64,000 nt of DNA from an uncultured Oscillospiraceae bacterium (GTDB lineage: Bacteria > Bacillota > Clostridia > Oscillospirales > Ruminococcaceae), in assembly GCA_949741215.1 (NCBI GenBank), contig CATJLA010000087.1, positions 25,451 through 89,450 of the forward strand, written 5' to 3'. Shown piece by piece: positions 8,472-16,640 of this stretch. The notes beneath the pieces were generated by a model. It was given only the letters and a program-made list of their open reading frames with translations. It searched no databases and was not told the DNA's origin. The stretch's first letter is position 1. Every line of letters begins with the position of its first letter. The translations under genes and the position numbers were made by a program.

Positions 8472-11400
8472 TTACTTTACAGTAGTGCCCGGGAAGTAGT
8501 GCTCCAAAATTTCCACATAGTCGTACCCCTGCCGGGCCATCAGGATTGCGCCGTTCTGGCTCATACCCACTCCATGGCCATAGCCGTAGGTGGTAAAGAT
8601 AAACTGGTCGTTCCGGGAATCATACTCCACATCAAATTTGGCGGAGCGCAGGCCGAATACTGCCTCCCGCAGAACTCTGCCGGTGATATCGTAATAACGG
8701 CCGGTGGCGTCGTAGTAATATTTGGTTTCATTGCCAACCCGCATTTTGTCGTTATAACCGCCGCTGGTGTAGGTAAGTACTTCAAACCAGTCCTCCGGGT
8801 CGCCGTCCAAAGTAATGCTCAGCTGGTAGTCCACCAGAGATTCCACCTGGCTGCGGGAGATTTTTTTGGTTTGCCGGTAGCCGGGGGCGTTTTCGTCTAT
8901 CGAGCTGTCCACACTGACAAGATAAGGGTAGTTGCCCCCCCAAACCTCCGCGCTGGACTGGGTTTGCCCGCCGCTGGTAGCGTGATAGCAGGTGTAAGCC
9001 AGGCTGCCCCGGTAGTATACCCCTTCTCCCAGAACCTGAGCCACAGCCTTTTCTACCGATTTGGAGTAGTTGCTGCGCATGGCTACACTGGGGGTGGTGC
9101 CAAGCACCGTGTTGGCATAGCGGATATAGCTGTAGGCCGCCACAGCCTGGGCTTTCAGAGCTTCCAGCTCGGTAGTGCTGCCAAGCTCGGCCCCAACTAT
9201 CTGGCAAAGGATTTCGTAGGCGTCATCGCTGTAAACACGTCCGCCGCTGGAAACCTTCAGGGTAATGCCGGAGGCGTCCGGAGCAGTAAAGTCGTCGTCA
9301 TCGTCCCAGCTTTCGCCCCAATCATCGCCCCAGTCGTCCTCATAGCCGTCATCCTTTTCCACACCGGAGATGATGATAACCCCACTGCTGGAGCTGCTGT
9401 TTTTATCACTGTCCCGCATTGCGCCTACCCCGCCGCCGCTGCTGCCGGAGGACGAGGCTGCAGGCGTGGTTTCCGGCGTTGTCGCAGGGGTAGTTGCAGG
9501 CGGTGTTGTAGCAGGAGGCGTGGTGGCAGGGGGCGTCATCACCGGTGGAGTAGTTTCCGGCGGGGTAGTTTGCTCCGGCTCCGGGGACGTCGCGGTATCC
9601 TCCGGTGCAGGGGGAATAGTTTCAGGCTTGGAGGCAGCTTCAATCTTGATAGGCTTAGGGGTGGTTTCCGGCTCGGAGGTGGTAGCGGGAAAAAGCTGCG
9701 CGTAAAACACAGTTTCCGGCTTAGGCTCACCCTTTTCCCGGTACCAGCGGTCCGGGTACAAAGGCTCCTGAGCCAAAGAGGCTTTTGCAACGTCGGGATA
9801 ATCCTCCTCCTCCCGCAGCTTTCGGGCCAGCACTACAAAGTCCGCTCCCTCAATTTCAGATGGGGTGGAAAGCGCCAGCAGCTGGTCACCATACTCCGCG
9901 TCAACGCCGGTATCCAGCAGCGAGCGGAGCTGTACCTCATACACATACCGGTTGAACTGCCGTTCCGTATTGCCGGCGGCAAAATCCCGGTAGTTAAAAA
10001 TATCCCCCTGGGTGCGCTCCTGATTGGCGTAAAACACCGCCATTACCAGGTACTCCCCCTCATCATACACGCTGTCAAACCGAACAACGGGATGCTCCCG
10101 ATAATAATCCAGCTCTTTATAGGACGTAAGCGTGCCGAACATCTGGCCGTCCTTGGGGTTGCTGCCATAGATTACCAGCTGATCGCAGAAGAATTTTACA
10201 TCTCCCCGGTAGTCCAGATAAAGGGTGCCATAGGAACTGAAGTTACGGTCAAAGTCCCGGGTAGCATAATACTGCAGGGTGTCGCTATCCTCAAAGCCTT
10301 GGGTAACCGGATAGCTGATGGAGGTTCCGGGTATTGTGAGCCAGCCGCATACCTCCGGGTTGCGGCTGTACAGCTGGGCAAACTGAGGCAGGTAGTCGGC
10401 GGGATAATCCTGAGGAAACTGGGGCTGAACCGTATACAGCTGTTCAATCTCCGCCCAAACGGCCCGGGCATGCTGCCCCATAAAGGCCTGAAAGCCGAAG
10501 AATCCCCCCACTACCAACGCAGCGGCGGCGCAAAGGGAGCCAATCGCAATGGCAATCTTTTTGGCAGAGCCCTTTTCCGGCTGCAGGGGCTCCCACTCAA
10601 GGGTTTGCACCGGAAAAGGATCACCGCCCTCCTCCCCAAACAGCAGGAAGCCCGTGCCGCTGCTTTTGCCCCGGAGCAGCTTTTTGGGCTCCTCCCAGCC
10701 GGGCAGCAGGCCGGGGCGGGCGGCAAGCACATTGTAAAACAGGCGGCAGCCGCACCGGGCGGCATACAGAGGATGATCCGATTCCTCCAGCTCCGATGGA
10801 TAGGGGGCTGCGGCAATCCAAAGATGTTCCCCGTCCGTCAGGGCGGCGTAGGCGGATTCGTCGCCCGCTATCGTCCAAAAGCCATAGGAAGCGCCCGTTT
10901 GCTGCTGGTAGCGGACGGCAAGCATACCGGCAGTACCGCCGCTTTCCGGCCCGTATTTTTGCAGTAACGTGCGGGAAAGCCCAAACTCCTGCTCCAGCTC
11001 CGGGGCGGAGGATGCGGCATGGCAGGCGGTAAGCCCCGGGCAGCGCTCCAAAAGCCCGCCAAGAGCGGTATAAGGGTATTCTCCGGCGGCAAAGGTAATT
11101 TTTCCTTCGGCAAGCTTTTCAAACAGGGCCTGCTCCCCTTCCTCCGGGAAAACCCAGCGGTTTTCGCCCTTGGCGTACACAAAATCCTCCAAATCCAGCG
11201 CAAAACTGCTGGCTGCAGGACGTCCCAAAGCCTGTGCGTCCTCTGTGGTTTTAGCGGCGGCGGTAATCCGCAGAATAACCCCGGCCCCCTGATGATACGC
11301 CACAACAGCGGGATTCTTTTTGATCATCCAATCCTTCAGCCGCAGCTCCAACCGCTTTTTGGAGATGCCGAACAGCCCCATAGACCAGCAGTAGGCCTGC

Positions 11401-11951
11401 TTGCCGGTAACCCGCGCCAAAAATTGGGTCATTTCCTGGCAGGCCATGGGGGAGAACACCTGCTGGGCAGCCGGCAGGAATACAATACACTGCTCCTTTA
11501 CCGCCATGCCAAAGCCGCTGTTTACCCCGTCGGGGGAAGGCCAAACCTCCCCGTTGATGCCGGTTCCGGCAAGGTCAGGGAACAGGGCAAGCTCCTCCCA
11601 CTCCTCTTCCGGCGCTTCTTCCATCCCCTCCGGCTGGGACGAAGTGAAGCGGGCAATTCGCGCAGCCACCTCTTTATCCTGCTGCAAAGGGAGCTGCAGG
11701 CCCTCTAAAATTATTTTGCGCAGCCCGGCGCTGCCGTAATGGCCCAGGCCCCCGGCAAAAATCACTAATTCCCCTTTGGTAAGGGCCTCGCTGGCGGCTT
11801 CCATCAGCTGCTGGGGGTCCTTTTCCAGCCATTGCAGGCGGTCCAGGGAAATATCCAGCATTTCCAGCTGTTTTTTCAGCAGCCGGGCCATTTCCTGGGA
11901 GCTGTTTCCCTCGGGGTGCAGCCCCACTGCTATCAGTTGTGCTGAGATCAT
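8472..11951 (-). CDS. Degenerate CinA - TM - sortase-like - SpoIID fusion protein
   Basis: A 1159-aa single-pass membrane protein; ATG 11951 has AGGAGG 5 bases upstream. Residues 1-170 resemble the MoCF domain of CinA, but the TGGLGPTxDD loop reads AGGLGHYGSAG; 183-245 match the CinA linker; 270-440 match CinA_C/PncC with its ESCTGG motif lost (AGEYPYTALGG). A helix spans 464-488. Residues 503-712 have the class B sortase pattern, but the His position is Ser597 (YGSNPKDG) and the Cys position is Pro697 (LSTPS); only Arg710 remains. A Pro/Thr and acidic linker (755-890) leads to a SpoIID domain (893-1159) keeping the AEL Glu922, EALKAQAVAAY and HGVGMSQ. SpoIID is a lytic transglycosylase acting on peptidoglycan. 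Inference: a cytoplasmic sensor-like module tethered to an external wall-cutting enzyme. Confidence 0.85.
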   Translation of the reverse strand: MISAQLIAVGLHPEGNSSQEMARLLKKQLEMLDISLDRLQWLEKDPQQLMEAASEALTKGELVIFAGGLGHYGSAGLRKIILEGLQLPLQQDKEVAARIARFTSSQPEGMEEAPEEEWEELALFPDLAGTGINGEVWPSPDGVNSGFGMAVKEQCIVFLPAAQQVFSPMACQEMTQFLARVTGKQAYCWSMGLFGISKKRLELRLKDWMIKKNPAVVAYHQGAGVILRITAAAKTTEDAQALGRPAASSFALDLEDFVYAKGENRWVFPEEGEQALFEKLAEGKITFAAGEYPYTALGGLLERCPGLTACHAASSAPELEQEFGLSRTLLQKYGPESGGTAGMLAVRYQQQTGASYGFWTIAGDESAYAALTDGEHLWIAAAPYPSELEESDHPLYAARCGCRLFYNVLAARPGLLPGWEEPKKLLRGKSSGTGFLLFGEEGGDPFPVQTLEWEPLQPEKGSAKKIAIAIGSLCAAAALVVGGFFGFQAFMGQHARAVWAEIEQLYTVQPQFPQDYPADYLPQFAQLYSRNPEVCGWLTIPGTSISYPVTQGFEDSDTLQYYATRDFDRNFSSYGTLYLDYRGDVKFFCDQLVIYGSNPKDGQMFGTLTSYKELDYYREHPVVRFDSVYDEGEYLVMAVFYANQERTQGDIFNYRDFAAGNTERQFNRYVYEVQLRSLLDTGVDAEYGDQLLALSTPSEIEGADFVVLARKLREEEDYPDVAKASLAQEPLYPDRWYREKGEPKPETVFYAQLFPATTSEPETTPKPIKIEAASKPETIPPAPEDTATSPEPEQTTPPETTPPVMTPPATTPPATTPPATTPATTPETTPAASSSGSSGGGVGAMRDSDKNSSSSSGVIIISGVEKDDGYEDDWGDDWGESWDDDDDFTAPDASGITLKVSSGGRVYSDDAYEILCQIVGAELGSTTELEALKAQAVAAYSYIRYANTVLGTTPSVAMRSNYSKSVEKAVAQVLGEGVYYRGSLAYTCYHATSGGQTQSSAEVWGGNYPYLVSVDSSIDENAPGYRQTKKISRSQVESLVDYQLSITLDGDPEDWFEVLTYTSGGYNDKMRVGNETKYYYDATGRYYDITGRVLREAVFGLRSAKFDVEYDSRNDQFIFTTYGYGHGVGMSQNGAILMARQGYDYVEILEHYFPGTTVK
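9459..9575 (-). repeat. Tandem TTPPA-coding minisatellite in the linker
   Basis: About 115 bp of imperfect 15-bp repeats encoding the TPPAT/TPPET units (residues 793-831) of the fusion protein. The pattern is typical of wall-spanning linkers and prone to length variation. Confidence 0.8.
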
Positions 11952-12072
11952 CCGGCTCCTCCTTTTCTGGCAGGCAGGTGTGTTTCGTTTCAGGCCCGGG
12001 ACGTCGTGCGTGCGGGACGTCCCAAAGCCCTGATAGATAAGCTCCTCCCCCTTTTTCCGTCTGCGCCGCGGC

Positions 12073-12101
12073 TTGCACAACCAATCGGGCTATGTTATAA
12101 T
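12073..12101 (+). promoter_or_regulatory. Sigma-A promoter of the GyrI-like gene
   Basis: TTGCAC (12073-12078), a 17-bp spacer and TATAAT (12096-12101), 35 bases ahead of the ATG at 12136. It lies divergent to the fusion gene's start at 11951. Confidence 0.85.
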
Positions 12102-12135
12102 GATGGCAGAAAACGGAAGGATAGGGGAGAATCAA

Positions 12136-12576
12136 ATGCAAAGTGTCAGAATTTATGAAATGCCCGATTGTAAAATGGTTTCATCGGGAATCGGCATGTT
12201 TGGGGACGAGAAGATCCGTTTGTTTGAAGAATGGCTCTCCTCCCAAAAGCGCGGCATGTTCCCCAAGGACTTTTTGTTCTGTATGGAAGGAGGCTTTGTT
12301 TGGCTGTATCAATATGAAGAAGGAATGTCGGTTCCGGACAGTTTGAAGATCGTTGATTTTCCGGGCGGGCTTTACGCGGTTGCCGCCGATATCGACCAAA
12401 AAACAGACCAACAGCTTATGAAAGCCGAGGTGGACCGGTTCCTGCAGGAAAACGGCTTTGAGCGGGACTTATCCCGCCCGGAGTTGGGGAATATCATTAC
12501 CTCTCCCCTTGCAAAGGAGATCATGGGATACGAACAGATGGACTACTACACTCCCGTCAAACCAAAAAAGCAGTGA
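12136..12576 (+). CDS. GyrI-like (AraC effector-binding fold) stand-alone protein
   Basis: A 146-aa protein from the ATG at 12136, preceded by GGGGAG; the promoter -10 box at 12096 rules out any earlier start. The opening MQSVRIYEMPDCKMVSSG and the later FPGGLYAVAADI stretch fit the GyrI-like or AraC effector-binding (SHS2) fold, which binds small hydrophobic ligands. There is no DNA-binding domain, so this is a single-domain ligand-binding protein. It is followed 35 bases downstream by a 50-aa membrane peptide in the same transcription unit. The MerR regulator at 59477 has a similar C-terminal domain. Confidence 0.7.
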   Translation: MQSVRIYEMPDCKMVSSGIGMFGDEKIRLFEEWLSSQKRGMFPKDFLFCMEGGFVWLYQYEEGMSVPDSLKIVDFPGGLYAVAADIDQKTDQQLMKAEVDRFLQENGFERDLSRPELGNIITSPLAKEIMGYEQMDYYTPVKPKKQ

Positions 12577-12611
12577 TAGAGTCACACCCTACAAAGTTGG
12601 AGGAACCAAGT

Positions 12612-12764
12612 ATGTGGGAAGAATTAGGAATCAGCGGAGGAACGGCAATCATTATTTTGACCGCATTATATTTCATCATCAAGTGGGCGGTCAAAAATGG
12701 CGTAAAAGAAGCTTATGAGAAAATTGCCAGGGAAAAAACGACGAATCATTTGGATAAAGAATAA
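12612..12764 (+). CDS. Small single-pass membrane protein (50 aa)
   Basis: The ATG at 12612 has GGAGG 8 bases upstream. One hydrophobic helix (about residues 10-28: TAIIILTALYFIIKWAV) is followed by a charged amphipathic tail (KNGVKEAYEKIAREK). It is the second and last gene of the unit with the GyrI-like protein and is followed by a strong terminator. I do not recognise a family. The layout could fit a small regulatory membrane peptide; a longer in-frame start at 12573 lacks a ribosome site. Confidence 0.65.
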   Translation: MWEELGISGGTAIIILTALYFIIKWAVKNGVKEAYEKIAREKTTNHLDKE

Positions 12765-12811
12765 AACAGCTTTCTAAAAAGGAGTCATATCATCATTGCA
12801 GATGCCGGCCG

Positions 12812-12845
12812 GGCGGTTATCCATAAAGGGTAACCGCCTTTTTTA
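12812..12845 (+). terminator. Rho-independent terminator
   Basis: GGCGGTTA (12812-12819) pairs with TAACCGCC (12831-12838) and is followed by TTTTTTT. It ends the plus-strand unit just before the 3' end of thiI on the other strand. Confidence 0.9.
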
Positions 12846-12860
12846 TAAAAGCCGGGCGGG

Positions 12861-14060
12861 CTATTCAATATACCCTTTCGCGCCCTTGTCCGTTACCAGG
12901 ATAACCTCCACCGATTCCACCGCTTCGGCAATCATCTCCTCCATGCCCGGGATTTTGGCCTCCGCTTCCGTCACCATAGCCAGGGTGGGCTTGGTTTTGG
13001 GGTGCTTGGGGGTAAACACGGTACAGCAGTCCTCATAGGGCTCAATAGAGGTTTCAAAAGTATCAATTTTCCGGGAAATCGTAATGATCTCCTCCTTATC
13101 CATGCCAATCAAAGGCCGCAGCACCGGCAGGGACGAAGCTGCGTCGGTACATCCAATGGCGTGAACCGTCTGGCTTGCCACCTGGGCCAGGCTTTCCCCG
13201 GTAATCAAGGCGCTGCACTGCTCCTTTAGGGCAAGCCTTTCCGAGATCATCATCATAAACCGGCGCATAATTACGGTAAACAAATCCTCCGGGCAGCAAT
13301 CCTTAATCGCCTCCTGGATCCGGGTTAAATTCACCACATACATGGGCAGACGTCCGCAGTAGGCTGTCATTTTATGCACTAAGGTGATTACCTTCAGCTT
13401 AGCCCTGTCGCTGGTATAAGGGGGGCTTACAAAGTGGATGGGAATCAGTTCCAGCCCCCGTTTGGCCATCATGTAGCCGGCCACCGGGCTGTCTATCCCG
13501 CCAGAAATTAAAAGCGCCGCTTTGCCGCTGGTGCCCACCGGCATTCCGCCTGCTCCCGGCAGCTGCTTGGCATGGATATACGCCCCAAATTCCCGGATTT
13601 CCACAGTAACAATCAGCTCCGGGTCGTTCACATCCACCTTCAGGTGAGGATAATGGTCCAAAATCACGCCCCCCAGCTCGGAGCAGATTTTGGGGGAATC
13701 GTAAGGGAAGGACTTATCCGACCGTTTGGCCTTTACCTTAAAGGTAGCGGCCTCCCGAAGCTGCTCGTCCAAATAGCTTAAAGCGGTGGAGCAGATGAGG
13801 TCAAAGTCCTTTTCCACCACACAGGCCCGGCAAAGGGCCGCAATGCCGAACACCTTTTGCAGCCGGGCAACCGCTTCGTCAATATCGGCCTCCTCATCCC
13901 TGGGCTCAATGTAAATGGTGGATTGGGCCTTATAGCACCGGTAACTGCCGGTAGGGGCAATCCTCCGCTTGGCGTTTTTAATCAGCTTGTCCTCAAAGCT
14001 GGAGCGGTTCAGCCCTTTTAAGGCAATTTCCCCGTCCTTCAGCAGAATAATTTCTTTCAT
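12861..14060 (-). CDS. thiI: tRNA 4-thiouridine synthase ThiI
   Basis: A 399-aa protein that adenylates and thiolates U8 of tRNA and in many bacteria also supplies sulfur for thiamine. Layout: N-terminal ferredoxin-like domain (1-60), THUMP domain (about 60-165), PP-loop ATP pyrophosphatase with SGGIDS at 186-191. There is no C-terminal rhodanese domain, as in the Bacillus type, which instead takes sulfur from a dedicated NifS-like desulfurase, encoded here 45 bases upstream. A conserved CC pair lies in EDCCTVF near 341. ATG 14060 has AGGAG 9 bases upstream. Operon nifS-thiI. Confidence 0.95.
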   Translation of the reverse strand: MKEIILLKDGEIALKGLNRSSFEDKLIKNAKRRIAPTGSYRCYKAQSTIYIEPRDEEADIDEAVARLQKVFGIAALCRACVVEKDFDLICSTALSYLDEQLREAATFKVKAKRSDKSFPYDSPKICSELGGVILDHYPHLKVDVNDPELIVTVEIREFGAYIHAKQLPGAGGMPVGTSGKAALLISGGIDSPVAGYMMAKRGLELIPIHFVSPPYTSDRAKLKVITLVHKMTAYCGRLPMYVVNLTRIQEAIKDCCPEDLFTVIMRRFMMMISERLALKEQCSALITGESLAQVASQTVHAIGCTDAASSLPVLRPLIGMDKEEIITISRKIDTFETSIEPYEDCCTVFTPKHPKTKPTLAMVTEAEAKIPGMEEMIAEAVESVEVILVTDKGAKGYIE

Positions 14061-14105
14061 GGCGCATTTCTCCTGTTCTTCTATGACGTCGCCGGTACGG
14101 CGGTT

Positions 14106-15245
14106 CTACCTGCGGATTTCCTGCATCCCCTGCAGAATCCGTTTTGCCAGCAGGGCGGCTTCTTCCGGGGTATTATAGCGGGAAAAGCTGATCCGCAAAG
14201 CGGAGTCAATCCGGTCTTCCCCAATCCCCATAGCGGCCAGCACATGGCTTTTGGCCCCCTTGGCGCAGGCAGAGCCGCTGGAAACATAAAAGCCCTCCTG
14301 CTCCAGATAGTGCATCATAATTTCGCTGCGGATCCCCAAAACCGAAAGGTTTACAAGATAGGGCAGGCCGTCCTCCGGGGAGTTTATCACAATACCCTTC
14401 ACGCCCCGCAGCTCCTCCAGCAGCCGGTTTTTCACCTCTGTAACGCTGCGCAGGTGCTCGGCGCGGCCGGCATCCGCCAGCTCGCAGGCCAGGCCAAAGG
14501 CGGCAATCCCGGCGGCGTTTTCGGTACCCGGGCGGATTCCTTTTTCCTGCAGGCCCCCAAACTGCCGGGGCAGCACCCGGGCGCCCTGCTTGATGTAAAT
14601 CGCCCCCACCCCCTTGGGCCCGTGGATTTTATGGGCGGTAACGGTCATATAATCTACGTCCCACTTTTGGGCCTGAATTTTCAGCTTACCCAAAGCCTGC
14701 ACGGCGTCACAGTGGACGAAGGTGCCTGGGTTTTTTCTGCGCACCGCTTTTACAAGCTCCGGAACAGGCAGGATAGAGCCGATCTCATTATTCACCAGCA
14801 TGCAGGAGACCAAAAGCGTGCTTTCGTCCACAAGGGCGGCAAACTGTTCTGCCGTAATATGGCCGTTTTGGTCCGGCATCACGCGGCATACCGTATAACC
14901 TTGGCGCTCCAGCTCCCGGGCAGCCTCCTCCACCGAGGAATGCTCAAAGCCGGAGATGACCGCCTTTTTGCCCCGCTTAGGATAAGCGGCAGCGGCCCCC
15001 AGCAGCGCCAGATTGTTGGCCTCGGTTGCGCCGGAGGTAAACAACAGGTTTTTCGGCTCGCACCCCATGGCTTTTGCCAGCTGGCGGCGGGCCTTTTCGG
15101 TTTTCAGCTGGGCCTCGTATCCCATAGCGTGGAGGGAGGAGGGGTTGCCATAGCTTTGAGTGAGCATTTCCAGCATTAGCTGCGCTGCCTCCGGGGAGGT
15201 TTGGGTGGTAGCGCTGTTATCAAAATAGTGGCGGGTTTGTTCCAT
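14106..15245 (-). CDS. Cysteine desulfurase (NifS/IscS family)
   Basis: A PLP enzyme that takes sulfur from cysteine and passes it to ThiI. It is 379 aa from the ATG at 15245, which gives the family opening YFDNSATT. Earlier ATGs exist at 15266/15263, and a longer frame reaches 15359, but that one lies in the -10 box of the promoter (15358-15386) and is excluded. Key residues: Lys206 in TAHKIHGPKG binds PLP, Cys327 in SSGSACAKG carries the persulfide. It is followed by thiI after 45 bases, a pairing known in Firmicutes (NifZ-ThiI of Bacillus). The ribosome site is weak for all candidate starts. Confidence 0.93.
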   Translation of the reverse strand: MEQTRHYFDNSATTQTSPEAAQLMLEMLTQSYGNPSSLHAMGYEAQLKTEKARRQLAKAMGCEPKNLLFTSGATEANNLALLGAAAAYPKRGKKAVISGFEHSSVEEAARELERQGYTVCRVMPDQNGHITAEQFAALVDESTLLVSCMLVNNEIGSILPVPELVKAVRRKNPGTFVHCDAVQALGKLKIQAQKWDVDYMTVTAHKIHGPKGVGAIYIKQGARVLPRQFGGLQEKGIRPGTENAAGIAAFGLACELADAGRAEHLRSVTEVKNRLLEELRGVKGIVINSPEDGLPYLVNLSVLGIRSEIMMHYLEQEGFYVSSGSACAKGAKSHVLAAMGIGEDRIDSALRISFSRYNTPEEAALLAKRILQGMQEIRR

Positions 15246-15357
15246 GATCTTCTCACTTTTCATCATATTACTTTCAGACGCCGCCCACAGCGCGGAGCGG
15301 AAAAGGGCAGGACGTCTAAAAAAGCTGATTTTGACACAAATATTGCAGTTGCTTCTC

Positions 15358-15386
15358 ATTATAGCTTATTTTCTGCGAAAATTCAA
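15358..15386 (-). promoter_or_regulatory. Sigma-A promoter of the nifS-thiI operon
   Basis: On the minus strand TTGAAT (15386-15381), a 17-bp spacer, TATAAT (15363-15358). This gives a leader of about 100 bases. The remaining gap up to the ZIP gene at 15549 holds a G-rich stretch around 15436-15470 and an imperfect hairpin around 15490-15515. Confidence 0.85.
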
Positions 15387-15548
15387 TTTGATTCTCCTGT
15401 TTTTGGGGGGATTCCTGTAAATTTTCTGTTTCCCGAGGGGGGAAGGAGGCGGCACGGGGGGCGGAGAATTATCATATAGTAAAATACCGCCAAAGGCTTT
15501 TAGGCCGTTTGGATATAGGATAAGAATACAGATAGGAGTGGTTTTTCC

Positions 15549-16349
15549 ATGTCCCTTTTACAATTATCCCCGGTGCTGCAGGCGCTGCTTGCCACAACCT
15601 TCACCTGGGGAATTACTGCGGCGGGGGCGGCGTTGGTATTTTTTATTGCCACAGCCAACCGCCGGCTGATGGATTTGCTGATGGGCTTTGGCGCCGGCGT
15701 TATGATAGCCGCCAGCTATTGGTCGCTGCTGAACCCTGCCATAGAGCTTTGTGGGGAGCTGGGGTATCACCCTTGGCTGCTGCCGGTAACGGGCTTTGGC
15801 GTGGGCGGCCTGTTTTTTGTAGGGGCTGACAGACTGCTGGAACACACTTTGTCCGGAAAAGAAAGCCTTGGCGCAATGGGCAAAAGCTCCCTAAAGCGGA
15901 GCCTGCTGCTGGTTACTGCCATTACCTTACATAACATCCCGGAGGGGATGGCGGTTGGGGTTGCCTTTGGGTGCACTGCCCTGGAGATGCCGGGGGCCTC
16001 TCTTTCAGCGGCTATGGCGCTGGCGCTGGGGATTGGGCTGCAGAACTTTCCGGAGGGCGCGTCGGTTTCGCTACCATTGCGGCGGGACGGGATGAGCCGG
16101 TGGAAAAGCTTTTTTTACGGGCAGGCTTCGGGCCTGGTAGAGCCTTTGGCCGGAGTTATCGGGGCGGCGGCCGCAGTTTCCTCCAAAGCGATGCTCCCGT
16201 TTTTGCTTTCCTTTTCCGCCGGAGCAATGATTGCGGTAGCAGCCGCGGAGCTGATACCGGAATCCACCGCACAAAACAAAACCCTGGGGGCCATGGGCGT
16301 GGTTGCCGGCTTCCTAGTAATGATGCTGCTGGACATCGCCTTAAATTAA
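15549..16349 (+). CDS. ZIP-family divalent metal transporter
   Basis: A 266-aa membrane protein with about eight helices. The metal-site helices read LHNIPEGMAVGVAFG (near residue 120) and LQNFPEGASVSLPL (near 165), the paired H/N-x-x-P-E-G motifs of the ZIP family (ZupT/GufA branch), which import Zn2+, Fe2+ or Mn2+. ATG 15549 has AGGAGT about 9 bases upstream. It is a single gene between nifS, which is divergent, and the iron-siderophore ABC genes, which converge on it. Confidence 0.92.
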   Translation: MSLLQLSPVLQALLATTFTWGITAAGAALVFFIATANRRLMDLLMGFGAGVMIAASYWSLLNPAIELCGELGYHPWLLPVTGFGVGGLFFVGADRLLEHTLSGKESLGAMGKSSLKRSLLLVTAITLHNIPEGMAVGVAFGCTALEMPGASLSAAMALALGIGLQNFPEGASVSLPLRRDGMSRWKSFFYGQASGLVEPLAGVIGAAAAVSSKAMLPFLLSFSAGAMIAVAAAELIPESTAQNKTLGAMGVVAGFLVMMLLDIALN

Positions 16350-16360
16350 TTACATTAACT

Positions 16361-16640
16361 TAAGGTAATAGGGAATAGTGAAGAGGGAATAGTGTAGGTA
16401 CGCTCCCTGCAGGAGCGATTTTAATATTGCGGCGGTGGTTTTTGGCCGGCTGTGATTGAAATAGCCTTTTCGTCCGCCAAAATGTTTCACGTGAAACATT
16501 TTGGTTGCAACCTCAACTTTTTACAGTCAAGAAAAGCTATTTCAACAACAGCCAATAAAAAATCATACTCTGCAACATTAAAATCGCTCCTTCAAAGGAG
16601 CGTACCTCCACTATTCCCTCTTCACTATCACCTATTACTT
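16361..16640. repeat. Long palindromic repeat element centred on parS
   Basis: Two inverted arms of about 115 bp, roughly 85 percent identical by eye, flank a centre holding a perfect parS site (16483-16498). Each arm carries its own small hairpin (around 16410-16430 and 16588-16606) with ACGCTCC/GGAGCG. The outer ends touch the stop codons of the converging ZIP and ABC ATPase genes. Single-arm relatives occur at 20271-20375 and 23031-23077. No open reading frame inside. Confidence 0.8.
16483..16498. other. parS site 1 (ParB/Spo0J binding)
   Basis: TGTTTCACGTGAAACA, an exact match to the Firmicutes parS consensus. Here the palindrome extends further on both sides (AAAA/TTTT), giving a symmetrical 26-bp site at the centre of the long inverted repeat. 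Confidence 0.92.

Noticed and set aside
8499..10967. An 822-codon plus-strand open frame opposite the SpoIID fusion gene
   Set aside because: Low-complexity Arg/Gly stretch and no motif; an antisense shadow caused by GC-rich third positions.
11951..12080. Longer start (12080) for the CinA/SpoIID fusion gene
   Set aside because: The extension is very basic, lacks a ribosome site and runs through the divergent promoter; the ATG at 11951 has AGGAGG.
14106..15359. Longer N-terminus for the cysteine desulfurase starting at 15359
   Set aside because: The start codon would lie within the -10 box of a clear promoter, and the extra residues are unlike the family.
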